Shown: positions 44,034 to 54,384, counted from the stretch's first letter. The stretch is 64,000 nucleotides of DNA from Hyphomicrobiales bacterium (GCA_900465915.1 UBKJ01000017.1:186001-250000); one strand, 5' to 3'. Translations and numbers: made by a program. Notes: a model not told the origin generated them from the letters alone.

Positions 44034-45212
44034 ATGCAGAACAACAAAGTCGTCATCACCGGCATCGGCGTCATCTCCTCGCTCGGCGAGGGCGTGGAGG
44101 CGCACTGGAACGCGTTTTCGGCCGCCGGAACCGCCCCGCGCCTCGAAACCGAGGCCTTCGCGCCCTACACCGTGCATCCGCTCGGCGAGGTGGACTGGAC
44201 CCCGCAGATCCCCAAGCGCGGCGACCAGCGCCAGATGGAGACCTGGCAGCGGCTCGGAACCTACGCCGCCGGCCTCGCGCTCGACGACGCGGGCATGAAG
44301 AACGACGAGGCGCTCTGCGCCAGCATGGACATGGTGGTCGGCGCGGGCGGCGGCGAGCGCGACATCACCGTCGACATGCAGATCCTCGAAGAAGGTCGCA
44401 CGAGTAACAATCGCGGCGTGATGCTGAACGAGAAGCTGTCGACGGAGCTGCGCCCGACGCTGTTCCTCGCCCAGCTTTCCAACCTGCTCGCTGGCAACAT
44501 CTCCATCGTGCACAAGGTGACAGGCTCCTCGCGCACCTTCATGGGCGAGGAAGGCTCCGGCATTTCGGCCATCGAGACGGCGGCCGCGCGCATCCGCACC
44601 GGCCAGAGCACCCATGCGCTGGTGGGCGGTTCCTACAACGCCGAGCATTTCGACATGATTCTTGGCCACGAGCTGGGCGGCCTCCTCAAGCATGACGGCT
44701 GGGCTCCGCTGTGGCGGCGCGAAGGCGCGGCCGGCGGCGGCATGATTTCCGGTTCGGGCGGCGTGTTCCTCGTGCTAGAAAGCGCCGAGCATGCGCAGAA
44801 GCGCGGCGCGCGCGCCTATGCCGAGATCGCGGCGATCGAAAGCGCGCAGATCCGCCGCGCGAGCGAAGACCTCTCCCAGACCGTGCGCGACCTCGTGGTC
44901 GCGGCCAATGGCGGCGCGGAGCCGGCCTATGTGGTTTCGGGCGCGTCCGGCGCGCATGAGGCGACGGCGGCCGAAAAATCGGCGCTCGACGGCCTTTCCG
45001 CCGCCTATCGCGGCGTGTCGGGCCTCATCGGCCATCTGCGCGAGGCGCAGTTCCCGCTGGCGCTGGCGCTCGGCGCGATCTCGGTCTGGAAGGGCGAGGC
45101 CATCGCCCCGCAGGATGCGGAAAAGGCCGTGGACGGCGCGGTCAATGAAGCCATCGTCACCACCATCGGGGCAACGCGCGCCGAAGGCGCGGCAAAGCTG
45201 GTGAGAGCATAA
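44034..45212 (+). CDS. fabF2XL: Ketosynthase-like FabF2XL, catalytic Cys and one His lost
   Basis: A 392-residue FabF-family protein of the lipid A VLCFA cluster. A gapless comparison with FabF puts Glu173 in the position of the nucleophilic Cys: the segment reads TFMGEEGSGISAI where a FabF has TACxSGxxxI. The first catalytic His region has Gly303 (VVSGASGAHEA instead of NAHGTSTP), and the Lys of the NKSMIGH motif is Ser329, while the second His is kept as His334. It therefore should not condense acyl chains by itself and looks like a chain-length-factor type partner of FabF1XL. It overlaps fabF1XL by one base, supporting 1:1 production. Confidence 0.92.
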   Translation: MQNNKVVITGIGVISSLGEGVEAHWNAFSAAGTAPRLETEAFAPYTVHPLGEVDWTPQIPKRGDQRQMETWQRLGTYAAGLALDDAGMKNDEALCASMDMVVGAGGGERDITVDMQILEEGRTSNNRGVMLNEKLSTELRPTLFLAQLSNLLAGNISIVHKVTGSSRTFMGEEGSGISAIETAAARIRTGQSTHALVGGSYNAEHFDMILGHELGGLLKHDGWAPLWRREGAAGGGMISGSGGVFLVLESAEHAQKRGARAYAEIAAIESAQIRRASEDLSQTVRDLVVAANGGAEPAYVVSGASGAHEATAAEKSALDGLSAAYRGVSGLIGHLREAQFPLALALGAISVWKGEAIAPQDAEKAVDGAVNEAIVTTIGATRAEGAAKLVRA

Positions 45213-46489
45213 TGAGCAAGTATCAGGACCATCTCGGCCGTCCCATCGTCGCCATCACTGGCGCGGGCGTCGTCTCCTCGCTCGGTCAGGGCAAGGAAGA
45301 CAACTGGGCGGCGCTGACCGGCGGCAAGTCCGGCATCCACACCATCACCCGCTTCCCGACCGAAAAGCTCAACACGCGCTTTTCCGGCACGGTGGATTTC
45401 CTACCCGAAAGCGATGTCGGCGCGTCCGCCTTGTCGGAAGCGCTGGCGCGGCTGGCCGGTGAAGAGGCGCTGGCGCAGTCCGGCCTGTCCACCACCGATT
45501 TCGGCGGCCCGCTGTTCCTCGCCGCCCCGCCGGTCGAACTCGACTGGAAGAGCCGCTTCGCGCTCGACGCCAGCATCAAGGACGAAGGCCCGGCCAGCTA
45601 CCAGCTTCTGCTCGAAGCCTGCCGCCGCGCCCGCCACGAGGCGCTCTTCAACACCACGCAGTTCGGCTATATCGCCGAGCGCCTGTCGGAGGCTTTCGGC
45701 ACGCGCGGCCTGCCGATCACGCTGTCCACGGCCTGCGCCTCGGGCGCGACCGCGATCCAGCTCGGCGTGGAAGCGATCCGGCGCGGCGAGAGCGATCACG
45801 TTCTGGCCATCGGCACCGACGGCTCCGTCTCGGCCGAGGCGCTGATCCGCTTCTCGCTGCTCTCCGCTCTTTCGACCCAGAATGAAAAGCCGGAAAAGGC
45901 CTCCAAGCCTTTCTCCAAGGACCGCGACGGCTTCGCCATGGCGGAAGGCTCCGGCGCGCTGGTGATGGAATCGCTCGAAAGCGCGGTGGCGCGCGGCGCG
46001 AAGGTGCTGGGCGTGCTGGCCGGCTGCGGCGAAAAGGCCGACGATTTCCACCGCACCCGCTCCAAGCCCGACGCCTCGCCGGCCATCGGCACGGTGCGCG
46101 CCGCGCTGGCCGATGCGGGCCTGACCGAAGACCAGATTTCCTACATCAACGCGCACGGCACCTCGACGCCGGAAAACGACAAGATGGAATATCTGGCGCT
46201 TTCGACCGTCTTCGGCGACCGGCTCAGCTCCATTCCGGTGTCGTCCAACAAGTCGATGATCGGCCACACGCTGACCGCCGCCGGCGCGATCGAGGCGGTG
46301 TTCTCGCTTCTGACCATCCAGACCGGCACCCTGCCGCCGACCATCAATTACGATAATCCCGATCCGGCCATCCCGCTCGACGTGGTGCCGAACGTGAAGC
46401 GCGAGGCGCAGGTTTCCGCCGTGCTCTCTAACTCCTTCGGCTTCGGCGGGCAGAACACCAGCCTTGTCTTGACGGCCAATCCGAATTAA
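45212..46489 (+). CDS. fabF1XL: Beta-ketoacyl-ACP synthase FabF1XL, catalytic partner
   Basis: A 425-residue elongating ketosynthase of the VLCFA cluster. The catalytic triad is intact: Cys175 in LSTACASGATAI, His315 in YINAHGTSTPEN and His352 in SNKSMIGHTLTAAGAIE, with Lys347 before it. The N-terminal start codon overlaps the fabF2XL stop (TAATG). It should add C2 units to C16-C18 ACP chains toward C26-C28. The intercistronic hairpin at 46516-46547 separates it from the dehydrogenase gene. Confidence 0.95.
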   Translation: MSKYQDHLGRPIVAITGAGVVSSLGQGKEDNWAALTGGKSGIHTITRFPTEKLNTRFSGTVDFLPESDVGASALSEALARLAGEEALAQSGLSTTDFGGPLFLAAPPVELDWKSRFALDASIKDEGPASYQLLLEACRRARHEALFNTTQFGYIAERLSEAFGTRGLPITLSTACASGATAIQLGVEAIRRGESDHVLAIGTDGSVSAEALIRFSLLSALSTQNEKPEKASKPFSKDRDGFAMAEGSGALVMESLESAVARGAKVLGVLAGCGEKADDFHRTRSKPDASPAIGTVRAALADAGLTEDQISYINAHGTSTPENDKMEYLALSTVFGDRLSSIPVSSNKSMIGHTLTAAGAIEAVFSLLTIQTGTLPPTINYDNPDPAIPLDVVPNVKREAQVSAVLSNSFGFGGQNTSLVLTANPN

Positions 46490-46515
46490 TCGGAACGACA
46501 GTCAGTATTCTTCGG

Positions 46516-46547
46516 TAATCCCGGAGGGCCGACGCCCTCCGGGATTA
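46516..46547. other. Perfect 14-bp intercistronic hairpin in the VLCFA cluster
   Basis: TAATCCCGGAGGGC (46516-46529) pairs perfectly with GCCCTCCGGGATTA (46534-46547) around loop CGAC, 27 bases after the fabF1XL stop. There is no T-run, so it is more likely an mRNA processing or stability element or an expression step-down than a full terminator. Confidence 0.65.
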
Positions 46548-46567
46548 TGTCTTGAAAAGGAATGATC

Positions 46568-47596
46568 ATGCGCGCCTTGCAGCTTCTTGACGACCGCCGC
46601 CTCGAGATGACCGACATCCCCGCCCCGGCTGCCCCCGGCCTCGGCGAGGTGACGGTGCGGATCAAGGCCGTGGCGCTCAACCATATCGACGTCTGGGGCT
46701 GGCGTGGCATGGCTTTCGCCAAGCGCAAGATGCCGCTGGTCATCGGCGCTGAAGCCTCCGGCGTGGTGGACGCGGTCGGCCCCGGCGTGTCGAACCTGTT
46801 GCCCGGCCAACTCGTCTCCATCTACGGCGCGCGCACCTGCGGGCTTTGCCGCGCCTGCCGCGAAGGCCGCGACAATCTGTGCGAGCATGTCGGCGGCGTG
46901 CATGGCTTCCATCTCGATGGCTTCGCCTGCGAGGCGGTGAACCTGCCGGCGCGCCTGCTGGTGCCCGCCCCTCCCGGCGTGGACGCCATCGGCGCTGCCG
47001 TCGCGCCCGTCACCTTCGGCACGGTCGAGCACATGCTGTTCGACAACGCCAAGCTCGAACCCGGCGAAACCGTTCTGGTGCAGGCCGGCGGCTCCGGCAT
47101 CGGCACGGCGGCGATCCAGCTCGCCAAGAAGATGGGCTGCACGGTCATCACCACGGTCGGCTCCGACGACAAGATCGAGAAGGCCAAGGCGCTCGGCGCG
47201 GACCACGTCATCAATTACCGCGAGGACCGCTTCGAAGGCGTGGTGCGCAAGCTGACCAAGAAGAAGGGCGTGGACGTGGTGTTCGAGCATGTCGGCGCGG
47301 ACACATGGGCCGGCTCGATGCTGTGCATGAAGCGCGGCGCGCGCCTCGTCACCTGCGGCTCGACCTCCGGCGTCTCCACGCAAATGAACCTGATGCAGCT
47401 CTTCCAGCAGCAGCTCAAGATTCTCGGCTCATTCGGCTGCCGCATGGAGAACATGGCCGACGCCATGCAGAAGATGGCGCGCGGCATCGTGCATCCGGTC
47501 ATCGACACGGTGGTCGGCTTCGGCGAGATCGATACGGCGCTGAAGCGCATGGAAGGCCGCGACGTGTTCGGCAAGATCATCCTCCAGATCGACTGA
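46568..47596 (+). CDS. MDR-family dehydrogenase/reductase of the VLCFA cluster
   Basis: A 342-residue medium-chain dehydrogenase/reductase with the structural zinc site C91-x2-C94-x2-C97-x7-C105 (CGLCRACREGRDNLC), but without the catalytic zinc ligands (NHIDVW instead of CGTD-type; IGAEASG instead of GHExxG). The Rossmann motif QAGGSGIGTAAIQLAKKMG binds NAD(P)H. Annotation in other Rhizobiales is alcohol dehydrogenase, but lost catalytic zinc fits an enoyl-thioester reductase role. ATG 46568 is preferred over 46562 for the AAGGA spacing. Confidence 0.85.
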   Translation: MRALQLLDDRRLEMTDIPAPAAPGLGEVTVRIKAVALNHIDVWGWRGMAFAKRKMPLVIGAEASGVVDAVGPGVSNLLPGQLVSIYGARTCGLCRACREGRDNLCEHVGGVHGFHLDGFACEAVNLPARLLVPAPPGVDAIGAAVAPVTFGTVEHMLFDNAKLEPGETVLVQAGGSGIGTAAIQLAKKMGCTVITTVGSDDKIEKAKALGADHVINYREDRFEGVVRKLTKKKGVDVVFEHVGADTWAGSMLCMKRGARLVTCGSTSGVSTQMNLMQLFQQQLKILGSFGCRMENMADAMQKMARGIVHPVIDTVVGFGEIDTALKRMEGRDVFGKIILQID

Positions 47597-47610
47597 GTCC
47601 TTTTGCGCGC

Positions 47611-48537
47611 ATGATGTTCAAGCTGAAGCTCCTCCTGTTCCGCTGGTCGCGCAAACTGAAGCAGTTCAACTATTGGCTGTGGGCGCAGGGCGTGTTCCTC
47701 GCCCTCGCCCTGTTGCGGCTTCTGCCGGCGCGCGCGGCCATCAGCTTCGCCGCCAAAGTGGCGCGGCTGATCGGGCCGAGAACCTCGCGCCACAAGGTCG
47801 CGACCAAAAACCTGCGCGCCGCCTATCCCGAAAAGAGCGACGCGGAAATCGAGGCCATCGCGCTCGAAATGTGGGATTCGATGGCGCGGCTTTTCGCCGA
47901 ATACATCTTCCTCGACGCGGTGTTCGATTTCGATCCCAATGCGGCGAAGCCCGGCCTGGTCGAGGTGGAAGGCATCCCGATCTTCGAGCGCCTGCGCGAC
48001 GAGAAGAAACCGCATATCTTCTTCACCGCCCATACCGGCAATTTCGAGCTGCTGCCGATCTGCGCCGCCACCTTCGGCCTCAACGTCACGGCGCTGTTCC
48101 GCCCGCCGAACAATCCCTATATCGCCAACAAGGTGCTGAAGGCGCGCCGCACCAATATGGGCCATCTGGTGCCCTCCAAGGCGGGCGCGGCATGGTCGCT
48201 CGCCGGCATCCTTGGCGACGGCGGCAATGTCGGTATGCTGGTGGACCAGAAGTTCAAGCGCGGCGTGCCGTCGACCTTCTTCAACCGCCCGGTGAAGACC
48301 AATCCGCTTTTGGCCAAGCTTGCGCGGCAATATGATTGCGACGTCTATCCGGCGCGCTGCATCCGCCTGCCCGGCGGGCGCTACCGGCTGGAGCTTTACG
48401 AGCGCATGGAGCTGCCGCGCGACGACAAGGATCAGGTCGACGTCAACGCCACCGCGCAACTCCTCAACGACACGGTGGAGGCATGGGTGCGAGAATATCC
48501 CGGCCAGTGGATGTGGTTCCACAAGCGCTGGGGATAG
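47611..48537 (+). CDS. lpxXL: Lipid A VLCFA acyltransferase LpxXL (HtrB family)
   Basis: LpxXL transfers the VLCFA from AcpXL to lipid A as a secondary acyl chain at the inner membrane. The 308-residue protein has an N-terminal membrane anchor (about 24-40), the catalytic H141-x4-E146 in FFTAHTGNFELLP, LFRPPNNPYIANKVLKARR, and the WVREYPGQWMWFHKRWG terminus. It follows the dehydrogenase gene by 14 bases and closes the cluster. Confidence 0.94.
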   Translation: MMFKLKLLLFRWSRKLKQFNYWLWAQGVFLALALLRLLPARAAISFAAKVARLIGPRTSRHKVATKNLRAAYPEKSDAEIEAIALEMWDSMARLFAEYIFLDAVFDFDPNAAKPGLVEVEGIPIFERLRDEKKPHIFFTAHTGNFELLPICAATFGLNVTALFRPPNNPYIANKVLKARRTNMGHLVPSKAGAAWSLAGILGDGGNVGMLVDQKFKRGVPSTFFNRPVKTNPLLAKLARQYDCDVYPARCIRLPGGRYRLELYERMELPRDDKDQVDVNATAQLLNDTVEAWVREYPGQWMWFHKRWG

Positions 48538-48587
48538 GATTCCCGGCGCTCATATGATACGGGCAAGCAATGTCACGGAGATCAGAT

Positions 48588-49265
48588 ATGCGCCCCATCG
48601 CCATCGCCCCTTCCATTCTTTCCGCCGATTTCGCGCGTCTGGGCGAAGAGGTCGACGCCGTGCTCGAAGCCGGCGCGGACTGGATCCATATCGACGTCAT
48701 GGACGGGCATTTCGTGCCGAACATCACTTTCGGCCCGCAGGTGGTGCAGGCGATCCGCCCGCGCACGAAAGCGTTTTTCGACACGCATCTGATGATTTCG
48801 CCCTGCGATCCCTATCTGGAGCCCTTCGCGCAAGCCGGCTGCGACCAGATCACCGTCCATGCCGAAGCAGGTCCCCACACGCATCGCTCGCTGCAATCGA
48901 TCCGGGCGCTGGGCAAGAAGGCGGGCCTCGCCCTCAATCCCGCCACGCCGGTCGAGGCGCTGGCCAATGTGCTGGACGATGTCGACCTGATCCTCGTCAT
49001 GACGGTCAATCCGGGCTTCGGCGGCCAGAAATTCATCCCGGCCATGCTGGAGAAGATCGCCCGCGTGCGCGCCATGGTCGGCGACCGCGCAATCGACATC
49101 GAGGTGGACGGCGGCATTACGCCGGAGACCGCCGGCGCGGTGGTGGCCGCGGGCGCGAATGCGCTCGTCGCCGGTTCGGCGGTCTACAAGGGCAATTCCG
49201 TCGAATCCTACCGCGCCAATATCGCCGCCATCCGCGCCGCCGCCGAGGCCGGACGCAATCGCTAA
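48588..49265 (+). CDS. rpe: Ribulose-phosphate 3-epimerase
   Basis: Rpe interconverts Ru5P and Xu5P in the pentose phosphate pathway. The 225-residue TIM-barrel has [55 protein letters not shown] and [13 protein letters not shown], which contain the metal-binding His/Asp and phosphate sites. CGGAG seven bases before ATG 48588 decides this start over 48570. purB follows after 30 bases. Confidence 0.97.
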   Translation: MRPIAIAPSILSADFARLGEEVDAVLEAGADWIHIDVMDGHFVPNITFGPQVVQAIRPRTKAFFDTHLMISPCDPYLEPFAQAGCDQITVHAEAGPHTHRSLQSIRALGKKAGLALNPATPVEALANVLDDVDLILVMTVNPGFGGQKFIPAMLEKIARVRAMVGDRAIDIEVDGGITPETAGAVVAAGANALVAGSAVYKGNSVESYRANIAAIRAAAEAGRNR

Positions 49266-49295
49266 TCCATCCCTTCCCATCCACAGGACGCATCT

Positions 49296-50597
<1,302 letters not shown>

Positions 50598-50616
50598 GCT
50601 TGTAAACTGAATCCGC

Positions 50617-50653
50617 AAAAAGCCCCATGTTTATGAAAACATGGGGCTTTTTT
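50617..50653. terminator. Bidirectional terminator between purB and the VOC gene
   Basis: AAAAAGCCCCATGTTT pairs with AAACATGGGGCTTTTTT around an ATGA loop, giving a perfect stem with A- and T-runs on both sides. It lies between the converging purB and VOC genes. Confidence 0.95.
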
Positions 50654-51495
50654 CATGCCGATGCTTTCACCGTGCGGATGGCGTTGCCCCACGGGTCCTC
50701 GAAGGATCGCCCGTCGCCGCCGCGCCGGTCCTCCAGCTCCACCCATGCGAGGCCGGAACGGTCGGCGTCGCGCAGGCCCGCGCCGGCGCTCTGCCAGGCG
50801 TTGGCGGCGATGTGGTGGTGGTAGCGCCCCGTCGACAGGAACACGGCGCGGTCGCCGTAATTGGCGACGGTCTCGAAGCCCAGTTGCTTGCGCCAGAAAT
50901 CCTCCGCCTGCCGCGCGTCGCCGACGCGCAGATGGACGTGTCCGACGACGGTGTTCTGCGGCGCGCCGCGCCATTCGCCGCCCTCGTTGCGCAGAATGTC
51001 CAGAAGGTCGCAGACCTCCAGCGGATCGGTGCTCATGGCGACGCGGTCGCCTTTCCACGTCCAGTTTTCATGCGGACGGTCGGCGTAGATTTCGATGCCG
51101 TTGCCTTCCGGGTCGGTCAGGTAGACCGCCTCGCTGACCTTGTGGTCCGACGCGCCGGCGACGGGCAATTGCCGGTCGATGGCGCGGCGCACCCAGCGCG
51201 CCAGATCGGCGCGCGCTGGCAGCAGGAAGGCGGTGTGATAAAGCCCGGCGCTGCGCGGATCGTCGGGCCTTGCGGCGGAAAACTGCTCGATCTCCATCAA
51301 TTCGCGGTCGCCCGCGCCCAGCACGATCGACGCGCCGCGCCGCGCCATTTCGCGCAGACCCACCACGTCGCGGTAATATTCGGCCAGCGTCTCGGCGTCG
51401 CGCGCCTTGAGGCCGACGCGCGCCACATGGACAGGCGCGGCCATGGCGAAGGGCAAGGGCGCCGCCGGCGTCGTTTCGTACATATTCCGCGTCAT
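50653..51495 (-). CDS. VOC family protein, catechol 2,3-dioxygenase-like (CatE type)
   Basis: The 280-residue protein has two vicinal-oxygen-chelate modules: HVARVGLKARDAETLAEYYRDVVGL with SEAVYLTDPEGNGIEIY, then VVGHVHLRVGDARQAEDFWRKQLGF ending SFEDPWGNAIRTV. The usual two His plus one Glu metal ligands are seen in the second module's GHVHLRV. Bacillus CatE is a similar two-module protein that opens catechols, but the substrate here is unknown. The GAAGGAG site seven bases before ATG 51495 supports this start. Confidence 0.85.
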   Translation of the reverse strand: MTRNMYETTPAAPLPFAMAAPVHVARVGLKARDAETLAEYYRDVVGLREMARRGASIVLGAGDRELMEIEQFSAARPDDPRSAGLYHTAFLLPARADLARWVRRAIDRQLPVAGASDHKVSEAVYLTDPEGNGIEIYADRPHENWTWKGDRVAMSTDPLEVCDLLDILRNEGGEWRGAPQNTVVGHVHLRVGDARQAEDFWRKQLGFETVANYGDRAVFLSTGRYHHHIAANAWQSAGAGLRDADRSGLAWVELEDRRGGDGRSFEDPWGNAIRTVKASA

Positions 51496-51651
51496 GTCGC
51501 ACTCCTTCGCAAGCGCCGGCGCGGCTGGCGCGCCCGGCTTCCCTGAAGATCGCCGCTCGGCGCGGCTTTCACAAGATCGCGGTCAGCGAACAGGCTGTTC
51601 AACGAATCCGCGCGCCAAGACGGGCTTGAACCCGCGCCCGCGCGGTTCTAA

Positions 51652-52227
51652 ATGGAGGCCATGAAAGTCAAAGACACCGATATCCTCATCATCCCCGGCT
51701 ACACCAATTCCGGCCCCGACCACTGGCAGACCCGCTGGGAGCAGAAGCTCTCCACGGCGCGGCGCGTCGAGCAGGCGGAATGGTCGAAGCCCGTGCGCGA
51801 CGACTGGGTGGCGCAGGTGGTCAAGGCCGCCAACGAGGCCACAAGGCCGGTGGTGCTCGTCGCCCATTCGCTGGGCGTCGCCACCGCCATCCACGCCGCG
51901 CCGCATATCCAGCACAAGGTCGCGGGCGCGTTCTTCGTCGCCCCGCCCGACGTCAGCAACGACCTGATCCGGCCGAAGCACCTGATGACCTTCGGCCCCT
52001 ATCCGCGCCAGCGCCTGCCCTTCCCGACCGTCGCGGTGATAAGCCGCAACGACCCGTTCTCGAGCTTCGAGGCGGCGGAAGAAGTGGTGAAGGACTGGGG
52101 CGCGCTGCTGATCGACGCGGGCGAATCCGGCCATATCAACGCCGAATCCGGCCATGGGCCATGGCCGGAAGGTTCGATGGTGTTCGCGCAGTTCCTGTCG
52201 CATCTGGAGCCCAGGACCACACATTGA
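51652..52227 (+). CDS. RBBP9/YdeN-family serine hydrolase
   Basis: This 191-residue alpha/beta hydrolase has the YdeN/RBBP9 shape: LIIPGYTNSGPDHWQTRWEQKL, nucleophile Ser in VLVAHSLGVATAIHAA, catalytic Asp in VISRNDPFSSF and His in AGESGHINAESGHGPWPEG. The family has been linked to esterase activity of unknown substrate. The ATG at 51652 or 51661 may be used; a GGAGG directly abuts the second. Confidence 0.9.
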   Translation: MEAMKVKDTDILIIPGYTNSGPDHWQTRWEQKLSTARRVEQAEWSKPVRDDWVAQVVKAANEATRPVVLVAHSLGVATAIHAAPHIQHKVAGAFFVAPPDVSNDLIRPKHLMTFGPYPRQRLPFPTVAVISRNDPFSSFEAAEEVVKDWGALLIDAGESGHINAESGHGPWPEGSMVFAQFLSHLEPRTTH

Positions 52228-52242
52228 CGGTTTTCGCCGGTC

Positions 52243-53004
52243 TTAGCCTCGAACGCCCTTGACCAGCGTTTCGGCGGCGAGGCGGATATAGCCGCCGTCG
52301 TTGCCGAGCGTGAGGAAGCCGAAGCCGAGGTCGCGATAGCGGCGGGCGAAATCGACGTTCGGGCAATAGATGCCGGCGACCTTGCCGGCGGCGGCGGCCT
52401 TGCGGGCGATGGTCGCGATCGGCTCGACGATGTCTTCCGAATGCGGATTGGCCTCGCGGCCGTTGCTCCAGGTGATCGAAAAGTCGGAAGGGCCGACGAA
52501 GACGCCGTCGACGCCGCGCACGTCCAGGATGCCGTCCAGCGCGTCGAAGGCCTCGCGGGTCTCGATCATCGCCAGCGCCAGCGTCTCCTGGTTGGAGCGC
52601 GTGAGATAATCGTTCGAGCCCGGCGCGCCGTAATCGGCGTTGGCGCGAAACACGCCCCAGGAGCGCTCGCCCACCGGCGGATATTTGGCGGCGGCGGCGA
52701 AAAGGCGCGCCTCCGCGACCGAGTTGATCATCGGCGCGATCACCGCCTCGGCCCCGAAATCGAGCGCGCGGCTCGCCATGTCGAAGCGGCCGAGCGGAAC
52801 GCGCACCGCCGAGGGCTTGCCGGCGTTGACCAGCATGCCGAGCGCGCGCAGCACGCTCGCCTCGTCATGGCCGCCATGCTGCATGTCCAGCGCCACGGCG
52901 TCGAAGGCGCTGTGCGCCAGCACCTCCACGGTCAGGGGCTCGGGCAGGGTCGACCAGGCCGAGATGACGGTTTCACCGGCCTTGAGACGTGACGACAGCG
53001 ACAT
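52243..53004 (-). CDS. HpcH/HpaI-family aldolase
   Basis: Class II pyruvate aldolases of this family split 4-hydroxy-2-oxo acids or related sugars into pyruvate and aldehyde. The 253-residue protein has AHSAFDAVALDMQHGGHDE (catalytic His), AMIETREAFDALDGILDV with the metal-binding Glu, and VDGVFVGPSDFSITWSN with the metal Asp. Several subfamilies share these motifs, so substrate is not assigned. AGAGGA seven bases upstream of ATG 53004 decides the start; further in-frame ATG at 53052 adds a Cys-containing leader. Confidence 0.9.
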   Translation of the reverse strand: MSLSSRLKAGETVISAWSTLPEPLTVEVLAHSAFDAVALDMQHGGHDEASVLRALGMLVNAGKPSAVRVPLGRFDMASRALDFGAEAVIAPMINSVAEARLFAAAAKYPPVGERSWGVFRANADYGAPGSNDYLTRSNQETLALAMIETREAFDALDGILDVRGVDGVFVGPSDFSITWSNGREANPHSEDIVEPIATIARKAAAAGKVAGIYCPNVDFARRYRDLGFGFLTLGNDGGYIRLAAETLVKGVRG

Positions 53005-53048
53005 GTTCCATTCCTCTTGATTGCAGGTCCCCGCCCGCTGATTCCGGC

Positions 53049-53372
53049 TCAATCATACATGAGCTGGCGGATCGCCTCTTCCCAATAAAAGGACATTCTG
53101 TCGCGTATGGCGGCGTCGGCCAGCGCCAGCCCGCCGGCGCGCAGGTCGGCGCGCACCTTCTCGAACACGGCCTCGTCTCCCGGCTCGATGAAATCCGCCG
53201 CCACCACGCCGCGCGCATAGACGTCGGCGAGCCCGTCCTTGCGGCCCAGAAGCTCCGCCGCCCACAGGCCGAACAGCCGGTCGCGCCGCGCCCGCGCCTT
53301 GAAGCGCAGCATCTCGTCATGGGCGAATTTCCGTTCGAAGGCCTCGCGCCGCTCGTCCATGCTGGTGGTCAT
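53049..53372 (-). CDS. F1-ATPase inhibitor zeta subunit (DUF1476)
   Basis: The zeta subunit of alphaproteobacteria, described in Paracoccus, blocks ATP hydrolysis by F1Fo. The 107-residue product has the family pattern MDERREAFERKFAHDEMLRFKARARRDRLFGLWAAELLG then ARGVVAADFIEPGDEAVFEKVRADL and IRDRMSFYWEEAIRQLM. The neighbouring purC is on the opposite strand, an arrangement conserved in this order. Confidence 0.92.
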   Translation of the reverse strand: MTTSMDERREAFERKFAHDEMLRFKARARRDRLFGLWAAELLGRKDGLADVYARGVVAADFIEPGDEAVFEKVRADLRAGGLALADAAIRDRMSFYWEEAIRQLMYD

Positions 53373-53610
53373 GCCGTCTCCTCCCGACCCGCATCCTTTT
53401 CTTGCCTAATGCCGGCAAGCGGCGCAAGATCATTGATGACGGCCGAAGCAGGCGCGGAGAGAATTTCTCCGCCTTAGCCGGCCGCAGCGCCGAAAACAGG
53501 GGAACGCACACGAAGCGGGATTGTTAAAAGCCCGCATTTGCTATAGGTAGCGCGCGAGCATAAACGGCGTCACCGCCGATCACCAAGATTTTGCAACTCC
53601 GAGAAAAGCC

Positions 53611-54375
53611 ATGAACCGTCGCCGCCGTATTTACGAGGGCAAGGCCAAAATTCTTTATGAAGGCCCTGAACCCGGTACGCTTATCCAGTTCTTCAAGGAC
53701 GACGCAACCGCGTTCAACAAGAAGAAACACGAAGTCGTGGACGGAAAGGGCGTGCTCAACAATCGCATTTCCGAGCACATCTTCACCCAGCTCAACCGCA
53801 TCGGCATCCCCACCCACTTCATCCGCCGGCTCAACATGCGCGAGCAGCTGATCAAGGAAGTGGAGATCATCCCGCTCGAAGTGGTGATCCGCAACGTCGC
53901 CGCCGGCTCGCTGGCCAAGCGCCTCGGCATCGAGGAAGGCACCGTGCTGCCGCGCTCGATCATCGAGTTCTACTACAAGGCCGACGCGCTCGACGACCCG
54001 ATGGTCACCGAAGAGCACATCACCGCCTTCGGCTGGGCCAGCCCGCAGGAAATCGACGACATCATGGCGCTCGCCATCCGCGTCAACGACTTCCTCACCG
54101 GCCTGTTCCTCGGCATCGGCATCCAGCTCGTCGACTTCAAGATCGAGTGCGGGCGCCTGTGGGAAGGCGACATGATGCGCATCGTGGTGGCCGACGAGAT
54201 CTCGCCGGATTCGGCCCGCCTGTGGGACGTCACCACCAACGACAAGCTCGACAAGGACCGCTTCCGCCGCGACATGGGCGGGCTGGTCGAGGCCTATCAG
54301 GAAGTGGCGCGCCGTCTCGGCATCATGAACGAGAACGACACGCCCCGCCCTTCCGGCCCGGTGCTGGTGAAGTAA
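53611..54375 (+). CDS. purC: SAICAR synthase
   Basis: PurC joins CAIR and aspartate in purine synthesis with ATP. The 254-residue protein has [53 protein letters not shown] and [33 protein letters not shown], which cover the ATP and substrate sites. The 238-base leader holds a possible promoter (TTGTTA and TATAGG, 53521-53547). A 28-base perfect palindrome follows before purS. Confidence 0.98.
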   Translation: MNRRRRIYEGKAKILYEGPEPGTLIQFFKDDATAFNKKKHEVVDGKGVLNNRISEHIFTQLNRIGIPTHFIRRLNMREQLIKEVEIIPLEVVIRNVAAGSLAKRLGIEEGTVLPRSIIEFYYKADALDDPMVTEEHITAFGWASPQEIDDIMALAIRVNDFLTGLFLGIGIQLVDFKIECGRLWEGDMMRIVVADEISPDSARLWDVTTNDKLDKDRFRRDMGGLVEAYQEVARRLGIMNENDTPRPSGPVLVK

Positions 54376-54384
54376 ACCGTCATC

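Noticed and set aside
43975..44298. Short frame overlapping fabF2XL as a possible fabZXL remnant
   Set aside because: Beyond base 44034 it is the out-of-frame shadow of fabF2XL, rich in Arg/Pro/Ser; no FabZ motif is visible.
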